Of a DNA stretch of 64,000 nucleotides, positions 9,501-19,462 are shown in pieces; within the stretch, counting starts at the first letter, position 1; every line of letters starts with the position of its first letter. A model generated the notes under the pieces. The model saw only the letters and a list, made by a program, of their open reading frames with translations. It was not told the DNA's origin and ran no database searches. Source of the DNA: Maribacter spongiicola (GTDB taxonomy: Bacteria; Bacteroidota; Bacteroidia; Flavobacteriales; Flavobacteriaceae); the NCBI RefSeq assembly GCF_004364165.1, contig NZ_SOAY01000010.1, forward strand, positions 1,701,098 to 1,765,097, given 5' to 3'. A program made the position numbers and the translations under genes.

Positions 9501-12500
9501 GTTCCGCTACCACCATTTATTAAACTTGCGTCTATTGTTATTGTAGCATTGTCACCGTCATTACCGTTAGCACAACCAAATTGTACTGGAACCGGAGCAG
9601 TAAATGTTACAGCTGCATTTTCATCTACAACCACTGTTTTTACTATAGGACAGTTATTTGGACCTCTAGCGGTTACATCGTAAGAACCACCAGGTAAACC
9701 AATAAATGATTGTGTAGCTGCATCCCATGATGCAGTTGCCGGCATTGGGTTTAAAACATAGGTCAAAGGATTGTTTCCGTTATTCACTTGTACCAATTCA
9801 ATACTACCGTCATCAGCACCTGAACAACTAACCTCAATAGGAGATGCGGTGAAATCTGGACGAATAGCCGCAGGTATGGTCACCGTAAATGTTCTAAAAC
9901 AATTTGGAGAAGCGGTACCAATATCATAAACATTGACCGTATAATCTGTATCTATCGTATTATCCGGAACGCCTACTGGTACATTCATTGCTCCACCTGT
10001 AAGAGTTTGTCTTGTTTCAACATCTGCTGATGAACTGTCAAGAATTTCGAACTCATAATTTCCAGAACCTGAAATACCTTCAATAGCTATTTCTGCCTCA
10101 AAACCGGCATCACAACCTAATTGTTTGTCTAAACTAGCTGATGCTTGTAGGGTAGGGTGTACCACAATATTTGTGTCATCTGTACAACCAGTAGCATCTT
10201 TTATAAATATAGTATAGCTACCAGCTGCTACAGTATTGTATATACCGCCATTGTTTTGATACGAAATACCACCATCTAAAGAATAAAGAATAGTTCCATC
10301 ACCTGTAGCAAATATTGTAACCGATGCATTTGTATCACAATTTGCAATCACCACATTATCAATAGTTGGTGCTGCTGTAAAACTCATGATAACATCATTA
10401 AGAGCATACGAACAACCATATTGATCCTCTACATTAACCGTATATGTTCCTGCAGGTGATCCTGCTGGTATTTCTATAGGGTTATCACCTGTTGCTGTAA
10501 TAGTTGTGAATGTTGCAGGACCTGTAATCGTATAGAAGTAAGAACCTCCACCGCCTTGTACATTCTCGATTAAAATTAATCCAGCGTTTTCACAAGAAAT
10601 ATCTTGAATAGATTTTGTGATTCCTGTAATCTCATCCAACATTTCTAAAATCTCATTTTCACTCGCACTTATACATTGTGGAGCTCCGCCATTATATTGT
10701 TGTACTTCAATATAATATTCATCTTCTGGTAAGCTGGTTACATTTATTGTACTGCTAAAGCTAATGATGCCGCCACTATCTCTTATTACATTTCCATCTA
10801 CATCATATAAAAACCATTCCATATCAGGCTCTATGGAACCATCTGTATCTGTAATGGTATACGTTATTGATCCATTGCTTGACCCTTCACATGCAGGAGT
10901 AATAACTGATGTAATATCCATTGGGTTGGTAATAATATCATTTACGTTAACACTACTCTGTCTAACACAACCAACAGCATCTCTTACATAGAACGCATAA
11001 GTTCTGCCTGGCACTAAATTATTAAATGTATGTGTTGTTCCTGCAGCATAAGATGTTGTCCAACCATTAACAGGGGTAATTATGTTGAAATTGGCAGGGT
11101 CTTCTGAATACGTATATTCATAAGGCGCAGTACCATTTTGACCACGAACACTTACTTGTAGTTCATTACAATTTACAATGATCGGTAGTATAGTTATGTC
11201 TAGATCATCTAAAGGATAAGGGATGATTAATCTTGGTAAATCTGTCTTACAGATAGTATTTCCGCTGCCATCTATTGTTCTTATAGATGGTTCAACTTCT
11301 TGACCTGAGGTGTACCCTCTAAATTGATCAGATGTTTGCCAAGTTGCGCCACCATCATCACTAAATTCTAATGTGCCTAAGGTAGCTGGGTAATTAAGAA
11401 TGTCAAACCCGAAATCATTAGGATCTCCTGTACATGCAACTGGCGTTCTTCCTTCTGCATCTGCAGTTAATTCAATTGGTGCTGTAATAGTAACAGTTTC
11501 TGTTTCTGAACATCCTGCTTCGTCTGTAATTACAACGTCATATTCACCTGGTGCCAGGTTATAGTATGTTTTAGTAGTTCCTACTACATTCGTTTGTACT
11601 TGATCTGGTGTGCCGTTAGTCACATCTATCAATCTATAATCGAAAGGAGAAAGTCCGTCGTTAATAGTAACTTCAATATTACCAGTGCCATTATGACAAT
11701 CTGGATCAGTGGCTACTGCTGATATATCCAATACTGGGTTTGCCGAAATAGTTTCCGTAACCATAGTTTGGCAAGCATCAGTACCATTTGCTTTATCTCT
11801 TACATAAATATCATAAGGTCCAATATCGGCTAATAGAATATTAGTAGTATTACTAGCAGAGAAATCAGCATCGGTAACTGTATTTCCAGAAGGAATGAAA
11901 GCATAGACAAAATTATTATCTCCACCCGATGCTGTCGCAATTAATGAACCATCGGCACATAAACTTGCATTTACGGCCACTACGCTAAGCGAAATTGTAG
12001 GCGCTATAGTTATAGATTGAATAGAAGTTGCACAACCAAATTGGTCATTTACTTCTACATCATACGTACCTTCTGATAAATTGTTGAAGGTGTAACTTAT
12101 ATTGGTAATAGGAGAAGGTGTTTGCCACGCTCCGCCATTAATTCTAAATGAATAATTACCATTACCATCGGTTACAGTAGCTGTTACCGTACCGTTGCTT
12201 AGACCATCATAACATTGTGTAGCTGTTAAATCAAAAGCTATAGTATCTGGTTGAATTACGTTTACTGTAGTCGTTGAAATAACTTCACAGTTATTCTGAT
12301 CTCTAACCCTAACATGATACTCGCCAGCAGGCACATTTAAGAATTGTGCTGAGGGAGTAAAGGCTCTAATAATAGTATTATCGGTTAATTCTAATTGATA
12401 TTCATAACCAGGTGTGCCTTCAGTTGCAGATGCTTGTAAAGTAGCACCTGTATTAAAACATGTAAATTCTGCTTTTTGTTGAAGATCTGCTGTTAATGCA

Positions 12501-15500
12501 TTTGGTGATGTCAACGTTGCTGAAGTTGCTGAGGTTGCCGTACATGTATTATCGTCAATTTTTTCGACCATAATGTTATATGTACCATCTGAAAGGGTAG
12601 AAGGAGTAGTAATTGGAGATGTCGTTTCCGTTGTCCAAGTTGTACCACCGTCTACAGAATATTGATATCCGAATGCAGGATCGAAATTAGAAACTTCAAA
12701 ACGAATACTACCGTTATTGCTACCGTTACATGTTGGGTCAGTACTACCTAAAATGGCTACTTCAAAAGTTTTTCCAGATTCTACAATTACTGAAATATTT
12801 TGTGTTTGTTCACATAACTCTGGAGTCTGTGACGCCTGAATATCATCTAATACCAAGAAGTTACCATTGTCACTATCAAGGTTGGTACGTAAAACAACAC
12901 CAACGGCAGTATTTGCACCAGGGTTAAACGTTACCGTTCTTAAATGCCAATCGTCTGCATTGTTATTTTGCGGAATAGCTGCTGTTGCCTGACTACTGAT
13001 TACAGTACCTGAACCATTAACCAATTCTACCAATATTTCTGGGTCGTTACCCGAAGCATTATCAATTAATATGTTGTAGGCGTAGAATGATATCGTTATT
13101 TCTTGATTAGCAAGTGCTTCTAAGCCTGTTCTTGACCATAGAATATTGTTATTACCTGCAGAGGTACTTACCCCAATTGCCATAAATCTACCATCGGTTA
13201 CACCTGTACGGTCATTAGGACTTCTCCAAGAAGCATTTGGGTTGGTTATTCTATTGGTAACCGCATATTCAGCATTTACAAGAATACCGGCAGGACCTAA
13301 ATTACAGTCCGTATCTGTACCATCTTGTGGTTCGTAGCAATATCCTGGACCTATTTCTGCAATCTGTGTAGTTACACCAGCTCCAAAATCCTCAAGAAAT
13401 AATGTGCTCTGCTCAGCAGCAATTGAACTGGTATAGCCAACTGTTATTGTTTGAGTACCTGAAGCAACATCATTGAATACATTACTATCTAATGGTGTGT
13501 TATCTGTACCGTTTAATTTATAAGTATATGTAAAGTCTGTTGTGTTAGAAGGGGTGATTGTTACTACACCATCCCCATCGCACTCATAAGTAATATCATT
13601 AGTAAAAGTTGGGTCTATAGCGGCTGTAGGTACTGTAATTTCTAAAGGTGTCTCACAACCCAAAGCATCTTTTATAGCTAATTGATAGTTGCCAGGTGTT
13701 AAACGTCTTTCAATAATTGAAGAAAAGGAGTTACCACCATCAAAACTATATTGATAGGGAGCTTGACCGCCACTACCATTTAAAATCTTTACTAAAGCGG
13801 TAGGGGTTGCCGCACCAGATGTATCACATGACGCATCTTCTATAATAGAAGGCGACGCCGTTAATGTATATGGTTGGGTAACTTCATATTCGTAAGTCTC
13901 TGTACAGCCATTTCCCGCAGTACCGCTAGAATCCATAACCGTAATGATATAATTACCTGCGGCTATGTTGTTGTAGAAATTTTCTGTTTGGTAAGTTATC
14001 CCACCATCAAGACTATATTTATAAGGTGCATTGCCACCAGAAGCAGTAATCGTCATTACGGATGTAGAAGAATCTGCACATATAATATCAGTATTTGAAG
14101 CACTTATTGTAATAGTACCCAAATCTTCCATTTGTACGATATTCGATAATCCGTAACATCCATTATCATCTCTAATTACAAATACATATTCTCCATTTTC
14201 ATTAGGTACATATGTTGAAGGGGTGCCTTCATATCCGAATAAAAAGGATGGGTTAGATGTGAAATCTGAGTCTGGAATGGTAGTTTCATCAGTATATGGA
14301 GCTACACCATCTTTACTATAGATAGCATATTCATACCCTGTTGTACCACCAGTTGCCGTTAAATTAATAACACCGGGAGTACATGTAATATTATCTTGAT
14401 TTGTTGCTGTTAACCTCAGTTCAGGAATTTCGTCTACTGTTATAGTTTTTTCGTCATTACAACCATCTGTTGTAGTTGTTACAATAACATAATCATCTGC
14501 TGAAAGACCTGTAAACGTATGCGTATTGTCAGAAGAAAGTAAATTATTAGTTACCAAGGCTCCTTTGCCGCCGCTACCATTATCGAAGTAAATTTCATAG
14601 CTATATTCTGGTGAAACGTTCAATGCCTGTATAGAAATTGTTCCTGCATCGGTACAATCAAATGGAGTTGTACTAAGCTTTGTTTCAAAAATTCTTTCTG
14701 CAATACCAATTTCTTCGGTTTCGAACACACAACTGTTTTCAATAGGTGCACCTGTTGAAGGATTTAGTTGAGTAATCTGTACTTTATAGGTACCACTGGT
14801 TGTGATAGCAAAGTTGGGACCTTGAGCAGCGCTAAACGGTACTGCTATATTGTTATTTTCTACATCGAATAACTGGTAGCCATAACCACTACCTAAATCT
14901 ATTACTCTTATTGAACCTTCGGTATCACAAATGATATCAGACGAATCTGGTTCAGGAATGTCTAAGGTATTTTGGTATGCGTTAAAATAGAATCTACTAA
15001 AACATCCGCCTTCATAACCTATAACTACTCTATATTTACCACTATCGGTTACAGTAAAATTATCTGCATCTGTTTCTTCGTTCCATGTCCAACCACTAGC
15101 TGTATTTGCACAATCATCACTTACATCGCCACAATTAGCAACATTACAACTTGTTTCGTCAAGTTTTTCCCATTTAATACTCAAAGCATCGGTTATTCCT
15201 AATTGAATAAATGCACTATCTGTATCACCACAAAGAAATATATGTGGCATTGAGTTGTTGTCATTTGAACAAGTTACGATTTCACCTTGAATATCATTAT
15301 CAGGATTACTGTCGCCATTAACTTGGTTAAAGTAACTGATGATCGGGTTGGTCTGTGTTTCACCATAACGCTCTACGGTAATTAATTCTGTGTGGTTAGC
15401 ACAACCAGAACCTGATGTTTTCTCAACAATATAGTTACCTACGGTAGTTACAGTCAACGTGTTTGAGGTACCGTCATCTAAAATAGTATCTCCAGAATCT

Positions 15501-18500
15501 ATTGATCCATTATTATTGGTGTCAATCGCCCAAGTGTAGGTGTCAAAACCAATACCGGCAGAAAGTGTTCCGCTAGCGCCACAAAGTTCTACTGTTCTTG
15601 CAACATTACAATTTGCCAATGCATCAGATACATTGTTGGCCGCTACTTCTAAAGTTGTGGTACATGCACCTGCAGGGTTACTTCCATCTTCGTCTGAAAA
15701 AGTATTAGTATTTAATGTTCCAGAATAGTTGGCATATGCATGATTCTCTAGTTGAGAGGCACAAGCTGCGACGAATTCAGAACAGTCGCCTGCAACAGAA
15801 ACCGTTATTTTTATCTTATACTCGGGGTCATCAATTTCAACTAAAGTATTAGGTATCGTAAATGTTATGGTTCTAGTACTTTCTTCATAACTACTGGTTA
15901 CACCCGGTGCATCATCAATATTTATATCATCTAAGCTTACATTGTCTGGTAGTACATTTTTGATCGTAAAACCAGTTGCATGATCATCGCCCGTATTCTG
16001 AAATCTTAATACATAGTTGTAGGTATCCCCTAAATCTACATCTTCGCCATTAATATCTGTACCACCCAATAATTCAGTGGTGTTACCCAATACAATTACC
16101 GGTGCAAATACTTCAGTATAAGATGCTGCATTTACCGTACCATCGGTTGGGTCAACTGCAGGAACTCCCGTTCCATATTCGCCACCATCACCGCCGTCAG
16201 CTGCGTCATCTTTATAATATTCATTGGCATCACTACACCCATCATCATCACTATCTAAATCTAAATGATCAGGATATCCATCCATATCGGTATCTAGATT
16301 GGCACAAAATCCGGAAAAGGATGCTGTATTGTAAGATAAGAATGCAACATCTGCATTTGAACTTAGTTGTAATCGTAAATAAGCTACGTCAGCTAAACTA
16401 GCAGCTGGAATACCGAATTCTGACAATTCTACTGTTGCCAAGCGGTAATCTCTAGTGGTATTATTATAGAAGATGCTTCCGTTTGCGTGGTAAATGTCTA
16501 ATCGATATCTACCTACAACATTAGCAAGTGCTCCGCCGCTGTAAGCCTGCACACGTACTGAGTTGCCTAGTGGGGCACCAGTTGCATCATAAAGACTTAC
16601 AACATGACCCACACCACTTGGGTCTGCAACTTGGGTTAATAATATATCTGGTATACCATCGCCAACGTTAGTCGCTACGATAGGATCTATTTCATAAGTC
16701 CATGTATCACCAATATTGACAATACCAGAACCAAGATCTAGTCCGTTTTGCCCGTGGGTCAATAACGGATTCAATAGATCTGTAGATGGGTCATTAACAA
16801 TGGTCAATCCAAGAGCATTATCATCATTACCATCATTTAAATTAGCCTCAAAGGTAGCCTCGCTATATATTGTATTTGAAGGGCTCAGGGCCATCCAGCT
16901 AGATTCTGTGGCTGAAATATCCGAAATTCCATCATTATTGGAGTCTATGCCATCTGACAAACCATTTCCGTTAGAGTCATAAAGATTATCGTCGGCAACC
17001 CCAGTGGTAAAAGTGGTGCCTCCAGAAGTGAATGCCAACAATTCATGTGATAAATTTGGCAAAACTGGATTTATTGAAGTAGTAGAACTTCTCCAAAAAC
17101 CATAGAAATTAGAGAAAATTTCTGTTACGGCAGTACCACCTTGCACAGTACTAGATGGTGATGTAAAATTCACATCATTAGATATGATACACATTTGTTC
17201 TACTGAATCATAAATACCATCATTATCATCATCTAGATCAACGCTATCTACAACGCCATCATTATCAAAATCGTTATGTACTATTATTCGGGCCGAGGGC
17301 TCATCTCTTGTAATATTGGCGTCCGTTTGGTTTTGAGTATTGGTAGCTATATTAACGAGGTTGAGTAAAGGCAAGATATCTATTTCGTCTGCGGTTACTT
17401 CTAAAGTCAAAAATGCAACTTCACCTGGTGCCAATGTTCCAATATTCCAAACACTTCCATTCCAGGTTCCTGTAATCGTAGAAGCCTCTTTTAAAGTTAA
17501 CCCTGCAGGGATATTATCGGTTACCTGAAGATTAGTAATTGGTAAATACCATAAATTCTCTGCTCTAATGGTAAAGGTGGCAGTTTCCCCCTCTGTAATC
17601 TCAGGTTTGTCAACTGTTTTTATAATTTGAACATCTGGCTCGCAATAGAAAATTTTAATAGTTTGAGAATCATAAGTACATGGTCCTTTTGTACCTCTAA
17701 CATAGTAATCACCGGCAATAGTTGCGGCATAGTCATAGGCATTAGCTCCAGGGATGGCAACACCATCAAAAAACCATTGGTAGGCATCAAAATTATCATC
17801 TGAAGCCTCAAAAATACTTGAACCAGAAAAACACTCACCTTCGGTACCACCATTAATTTTTAAGACTACTTCCGGTACGGTATCAAACCCTGAGAAATAA
17901 CCGGCAACACCTTGAGCTCCATTGAAACCGAAAAAACCAACAGCCATTGGTCCTGTTGAGGTCACACTAATATTTCCATTTAAGTTTGGTATATAAAATG
18001 TTTTCCAATCATCTGAACCGGTTACGGTGTTAGATGCTGGTTTTGAGATTTCCACACCATTTTCGTACACTTTTATATTAGTATCAATGGTATTTACGGA
18101 AGCAATAATTGTAAGTCCGCCAGTTACAATACTACCAGCAATATTTGTAATATTTGGTATGTTGTCCATTACATCTGGTAATAAACAGTTCACTGGCGCT
18201 ACGAAGTTTAACCCTTGGGTGTATAAATTACTTGATCCTGCCATTGATTGGTAGGCATATACATCTTTCGATGTTTGAACGAACATATTGGCACCAACTG
18301 TGTTAGAAGAATAGTAAGTACTCGGTATTTTAAAGAACTCACCATTGTCAATGGTTGCAATTGCTGTGGTATTACCATTTACATATACATTTGTATTATC
18401 TGCCGTGGCAATAACCAAAGGAAATTCTGTTAATCCGTTCGTATTACCATTACCTCTTATGAAAACATAATCTTTACCTAGTTTATTAATAGGCACAGGT

Positions 18501-19300
18501 TGGTCAATACCGGCATCTCTATGGCTTTGACCATCTTCACTACCAAAATTTATAGAACCATTACTAATAACAATATCTTTTGTGGCAACAATAGAAGCCC
18601 CGATCCAACCATCTTCATGGGCTTTAGTGTAAGTATTTCCTATATACGTCTCATATACAAAAGATTCGTTTGCATTTAAGGTTATGGTATGTGAGTTGGC
18701 TGTAATACCAGCCCTGTCAGCACCTACTCTAAATTCGCAACCGGGATCATAACCAGATAGTACCACTGTAGTATTGTCTTCTGTAGCCATTATGCCTAGG
18801 GTGTTTGATTTAGAAGAATGAGTACCTTTGTTAGGCACCCCGCCCCATTTAAAGTTGGTACCCATAGCTTGTCTGCCCTTTGCTGTCAATGATGCAGCTT
18901 GTGAGTTAGATTTACCTCTGTAATTGACATAGAATTTTTCTCCGCCTGCAGAAATAAATCGTAAACCACTATTGGTAAGTACAGTACCAGTATTATTGTT
19001 GTCTACCAGGGTAATATTGTTATCACCGTTACCTAATGTCCAAACACCTGGGTTAAGATTGTCAATGGTAATAGTTCTTACAATTGTATTAGAAGTACCT
19101 TGATAAGCGTATACGTTGAAAGGAGTTGTTTCTGGAGTTGATAAATATATCGCTTGATTCTGTATACCTTGGTTATTTTGACCCTGCTTCATTGGTGGTA
19201 AATAATGAAGGTCACTTAATTGCGCAAACCCCGTAAATGAGCTAAATGCAATTAAAAAAAATAGGAAGTATTTAATTTTCGTTTTAGTCTGAGTAATCAT
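6512..19300 (-). CDS. Giant SprB-repeat adhesin-like protein with T9SS type B sorting domain (4262 aa)
   Basis: A signal peptide (ending TGFAQ) leads an IgGFc-binding-like region to about residue 480, then an Ig-like stretch (500-550) and a DUF11 domain (553-677). Aspartate-rich thrombospondin type 3-like calcium sites lie near 690 and 1013, with a second DUF11-like domain at 1057-1217. About 27 SprB-type repeats of 80-100 residues run from roughly 1570 to 4150 (hand count), with cores such as C.G..DG.I and GG.G.Y.Y. They are interrupted near 1967-2157 by a lectin-like module. The last 85 residues start FFTPNGDGQNDLW and form a T9SS type B sorting domain. Flavobacterium SprB (about 6500 aa) is the mobile gliding adhesin; this protein shares the repeat type and secretion signal but differs in its N-terminus. 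The ATG at 19300 is well supported by the signal peptide. Confidence 0.9.
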   Translation of the reverse strand: MITQTKTKIKYFLFFLIAFSSFTGFAQLSDLHYLPPMKQGQNNQGIQNQAIYLSTPETTPFNVYAYQGTSNTIVRTITIDNLNPGVWTLGNGDNNITLVDNNNTGTVLTNSGLRFISAGGEKFYVNYRGKSNSQAASLTAKGRQAMGTNFKWGGVPNKGTHSSKSNTLGIMATEDNTTVVLSGYDPGCEFRVGADRAGITANSHTITLNANESFVYETYIGNTYTKAHEDGWIGASIVATKDIVISNGSINFGSEDGQSHRDAGIDQPVPINKLGKDYVFIRGNGNTNGLTEFPLVIATADNTNVYVNGNTTAIATIDNGEFFKIPSTYYSSNTVGANMFVQTSKDVYAYQSMAGSSNLYTQGLNFVAPVNCLLPDVMDNIPNITNIAGSIVTGGLTIIASVNTIDTNIKVYENGVEISKPASNTVTGSDDWKTFYIPNLNGNISVTSTGPMAVGFFGFNGAQGVAGYFSGFDTVPEVVLKINGGTEGECFSGSSIFEASDDNFDAYQWFFDGVAIPGANAYDYAATIAGDYYVRGTKGPCTYDSQTIKIFYCEPDVQIIKTVDKPEITEGETATFTIRAENLWYLPITNLQVTDNIPAGLTLKEASTITGTWNGSVWNIGTLAPGEVAFLTLEVTADEIDILPLLNLVNIATNTQNQTDANITRDEPSARIIVHNDFDNDGVVDSVDLDDDNDGIYDSVEQMCIISNDVNFTSPSSTVQGGTAVTEIFSNFYGFWRSSTTSINPVLPNLSHELLAFTSGGTTFTTGVADDNLYDSNGNGLSDGIDSNNDGISDISATESSWMALSPSNTIYSEATFEANLNDGNDDNALGLTIVNDPSTDLLNPLLTHGQNGLDLGSGIVNIGDTWTYEIDPIVATNVGDGIPDILLTQVADPSGVGHVVSLYDATGAPLGNSVRVQAYSGGALANVVGRYRLDIYHANGSIFYNNTTRDYRLATVELSEFGIPAASLADVAYLRLQLSSNADVAFLSYNTASFSGFCANLDTDMDGYPDHLDLDSDDDGCSDANEYYKDDAADGGDGGEYGTGVPAVDPTDGTVNAASYTEVFAPVIVLGNTTELLGGTDINGEDVDLGDTYNYVLRFQNTGDDHATGFTIKNVLPDNVSLDDINIDDAPGVTSSYEESTRTITFTIPNTLVEIDDPEYKIKITVSVAGDCSEFVAACASQLENHAYANYSGTLNTNTFSDEDGSNPAGACTTTLEVAANNVSDALANCNVARTVELCGASGTLSAGIGFDTYTWAIDTNNNGSIDSGDTILDDGTSNTLTVTTVGNYIVEKTSGSGCANHTELITVERYGETQTNPIISYFNQVNGDSNPDNDIQGEIVTCSNDNNSMPHIFLCGDTDSAFIQLGITDALSIKWEKLDETSCNVANCGDVSDDCANTASGWTWNEETDADNFTVTDSGKYRVVIGYEGGCFSRFYFNAYQNTLDIPEPDSSDIICDTEGSIRVIDLGSGYGYQLFDVENNNIAVPFSAAQGPNFAITTSGTYKVQITQLNPSTGAPIENSCVFETEEIGIAERIFETKLSTTPFDCTDAGTISIQALNVSPEYSYEIYFDNGSGGKGALVTNNLLSSDNTHTFTGLSADDYVIVTTTTDGCNDEKTITVDEIPELRLTATNQDNITCTPGVINLTATGGTTGYEYAIYSKDGVAPYTDETTIPDSDFTSNPSFLFGYEGTPSTYVPNENGEYVFVIRDDNGCYGLSNIVQMEDLGTITISASNTDIICADSSTSVMTITASGGNAPYKYSLDGGITYQTENFYNNIAAGNYIITVMDSSGTAGNGCTETYEYEVTQPYTLTASPSIIEDASCDTSGAATPTALVKILNGSGGQAPYQYSFDGGNSFSSIIERRLTPGNYQLAIKDALGCETPLEITVPTAAIDPTFTNDITYECDGDGVVTITPSNTTDFTYTYKLNGTDNTPLDSNVFNDVASGTQTITVGYTSSIAAEQSTLFLEDFGAGVTTQIAEIGPGYCYEPQDGTDTDCNLGPAGILVNAEYAVTNRITNPNASWRSPNDRTGVTDGRFMAIGVSTSAGNNNILWSRTGLEALANQEITISFYAYNILIDNASGNDPEILVELVNGSGTVISSQATAAIPQNNNADDWHLRTVTFNPGANTAVGVVLRTNLDSDNGNFLVLDDIQASQTPELCEQTQNISVIVESGKTFEVAILGSTDPTCNGSNNGSIRFEVSNFDPAFGYQYSVDGGTTWTTETTSPITTPSTLSDGTYNIMVEKIDDNTCTATSATSATLTSPNALTADLQQKAEFTCFNTGATLQASATEGTPGYEYQLELTDNTIIRAFTPSAQFLNVPAGEYHVRVRDQNNCEVISTTTVNVIQPDTIAFDLTATQCYDGLSNGTVTATVTDGNGNYSFRINGGAWQTPSPITNISYTFNNLSEGTYDVEVNDQFGCATSIQSITIAPTISLSVVAVNASLCADGSLIATASGGDNNFVYAFIPSGNTVTDADFSASNTTNILLADIGPYDIYVRDKANGTDACQTMVTETISANPVLDISAVATDPDCHNGTGNIEVTINDGLSPFDYRLIDVTNGTPDQVQTNVVGTTKTYYNLAPGEYDVVITDEAGCSETETVTITAPIELTADAEGRTPVACTGDPNDFGFDILNYPATLGTLEFSDDGGATWQTSDQFRGYTSGQEVEPSIRTIDGSGNTICKTDLPRLIIPYPLDDLDITILPIIVNCNELQVSVRGQNGTAPYEYTYSEDPANFNIITPVNGWTTSYAAGTTHTFNNLVPGRTYAFYVRDAVGCVRQSSVNVNDIITNPMDITSVITPACEGSSNGSITYTITDTDGSIEPDMEWFLYDVDGNVIRDSGGIISFSSTINVTSLPEDEYYIEVQQYNGGAPQCISASENEILEMLDEITGITKSIQDISCENAGLILIENVQGGGGSYFYTITGPATFTTITATGDNPIEIPAGSPAGTYTVNVEDQYGCSYALNDVIMSFTAAPTIDNVVIANCDTNASVTIFATGDGTILYSLDGGISYQNNGGIYNTVAAGSYTIFIKDATGCTDDTNIVVHPTLQASASLDKQLGCDAGFEAEIAIEGISGSGNYEFEILDSSSADVETRQTLTGGAMNVPVGVPDNTIDTDYTVNVYDIGTASPNCFRTFTVTIPAAIRPDFTASPIEVSCSGADDGSIELVQVNNGNNPLTYVLNPMPATASWDAATQSFIGLPGGSYDVTARGPNNCPIVKTVVVDENAAVTFTAPVPVQFGCANGNDGDNATITIDASLINGGSGTYDRFEFIDDATSTVLQNSSNLIYTHTDAAGGDIIVRVYDDEGCSAEHIVTINPYDTFIDATVNVDRDLDCVNSGENITINVNSTVTNTTANLANYEFRILPSATYQTGDNVFTNLAIGTYTIGIKNLNTGCEITRNHIVEDPNTFSIEVNKLSDVVCFGTDGAIEVTFTDATYAGDFNWEVVNADGTATVRTDDDGIFTGTGTTASIPVAAGSYILRASQVGTPECIQERSFTIASPTAPITLASILTKDVGCSNDMGSANIIPNGGKAPFNIIVTHTTLGTTYTANQVNGNLFTGLSDGQYTVEVTDKLGCAVTFTNAFTLTPPEPIVANIQSIVGLECEGDTDGIITAAFTPRVVSTNYRYILKTYDGDGPGANLLQTSSSQTTATFMNLRSGYYTVTILDDLNCSDETSIVEIAEPVEVKGQLITEQRATCLDDAQLLLTASGGTGPYMWNTDGTSAFNAMNETNGPNTHLFTGVLPNTYQYYIQDSFGCVSVLSNSVTINPIIALTVTLDNDNPTISCNGDNSGVINAEAQGGLGNYQYALFSDAGFTNEVRANQTTGLFTDLLAGSYYVRVQSDDCEVSSLLISITEPDELLIDTANTTINDVTCNGQDDGVITVNMLGGSGAYQYAISPNLDRFSDDNTFDELAPGDYIIIAQDTNGCFELIEATIEEPEVLEITTATTPEICVGEEDGTIDLSIIGGTAPYSTRLESETDFVQDRISFTNLAAGDYIIYIEDAQGCEETIIVTIDPGVDLGATVEPVYGCNGTFPSNYVNIILNDLSIEDDVLFGLDTVDPLEMQLTPIFRDLTPGTHYISISHANGCLTTYDVEILAFDPLEMTVEESNINQITATVAGGRENYTFYFEDENRGSENVFYITETGTYEITVVDENGCEVTASIFIEFIDIEIPNFFTPNGDGQNDLWMPDNIEIYPEIFISIYDRYGRTVFTFKDNEDGWDGFYQENELPTGDYWYVIKLNGAADTREFVGNFTLYR

Positions 19301-19424
19301 TGGTATGGTTTCAAGTAGTACTAAAACAAATAAAGCGACCTTTTGGGTCTTAGGTAAATAAATGTTGTCAATGCACGATATATGTTGTTCTACGAGTTAT
19401 TTTTATATGCTTGCTTAAAATTAA

Positions 19425-19458
19425 TTGTGCTGAATTGATTATTTTGTAAGTAAATTTG
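19425..19458 (+). promoter_or_regulatory. Candidate Bacteroidota promoter (TTG / TAAATTTG)
   Basis: An exact TAnnTTTG -7 element lies at 19451-19458, with TTG at 19425-19427 (23-nt spacer, the long end of the usual range). It ends only 4 nt before the ATG at 19463, so the transcript would be leaderless or start at the second Met (19481). Confidence 0.45.
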
Positions 19459-19462
19459 AAGC

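Noticed and set aside
6737-18433. Many plus-strand frames of 60-100 codons inside the giant gene
   Set aside because: Shadows of the repeat-rich minus-strand gene; none has a start context or a motif.
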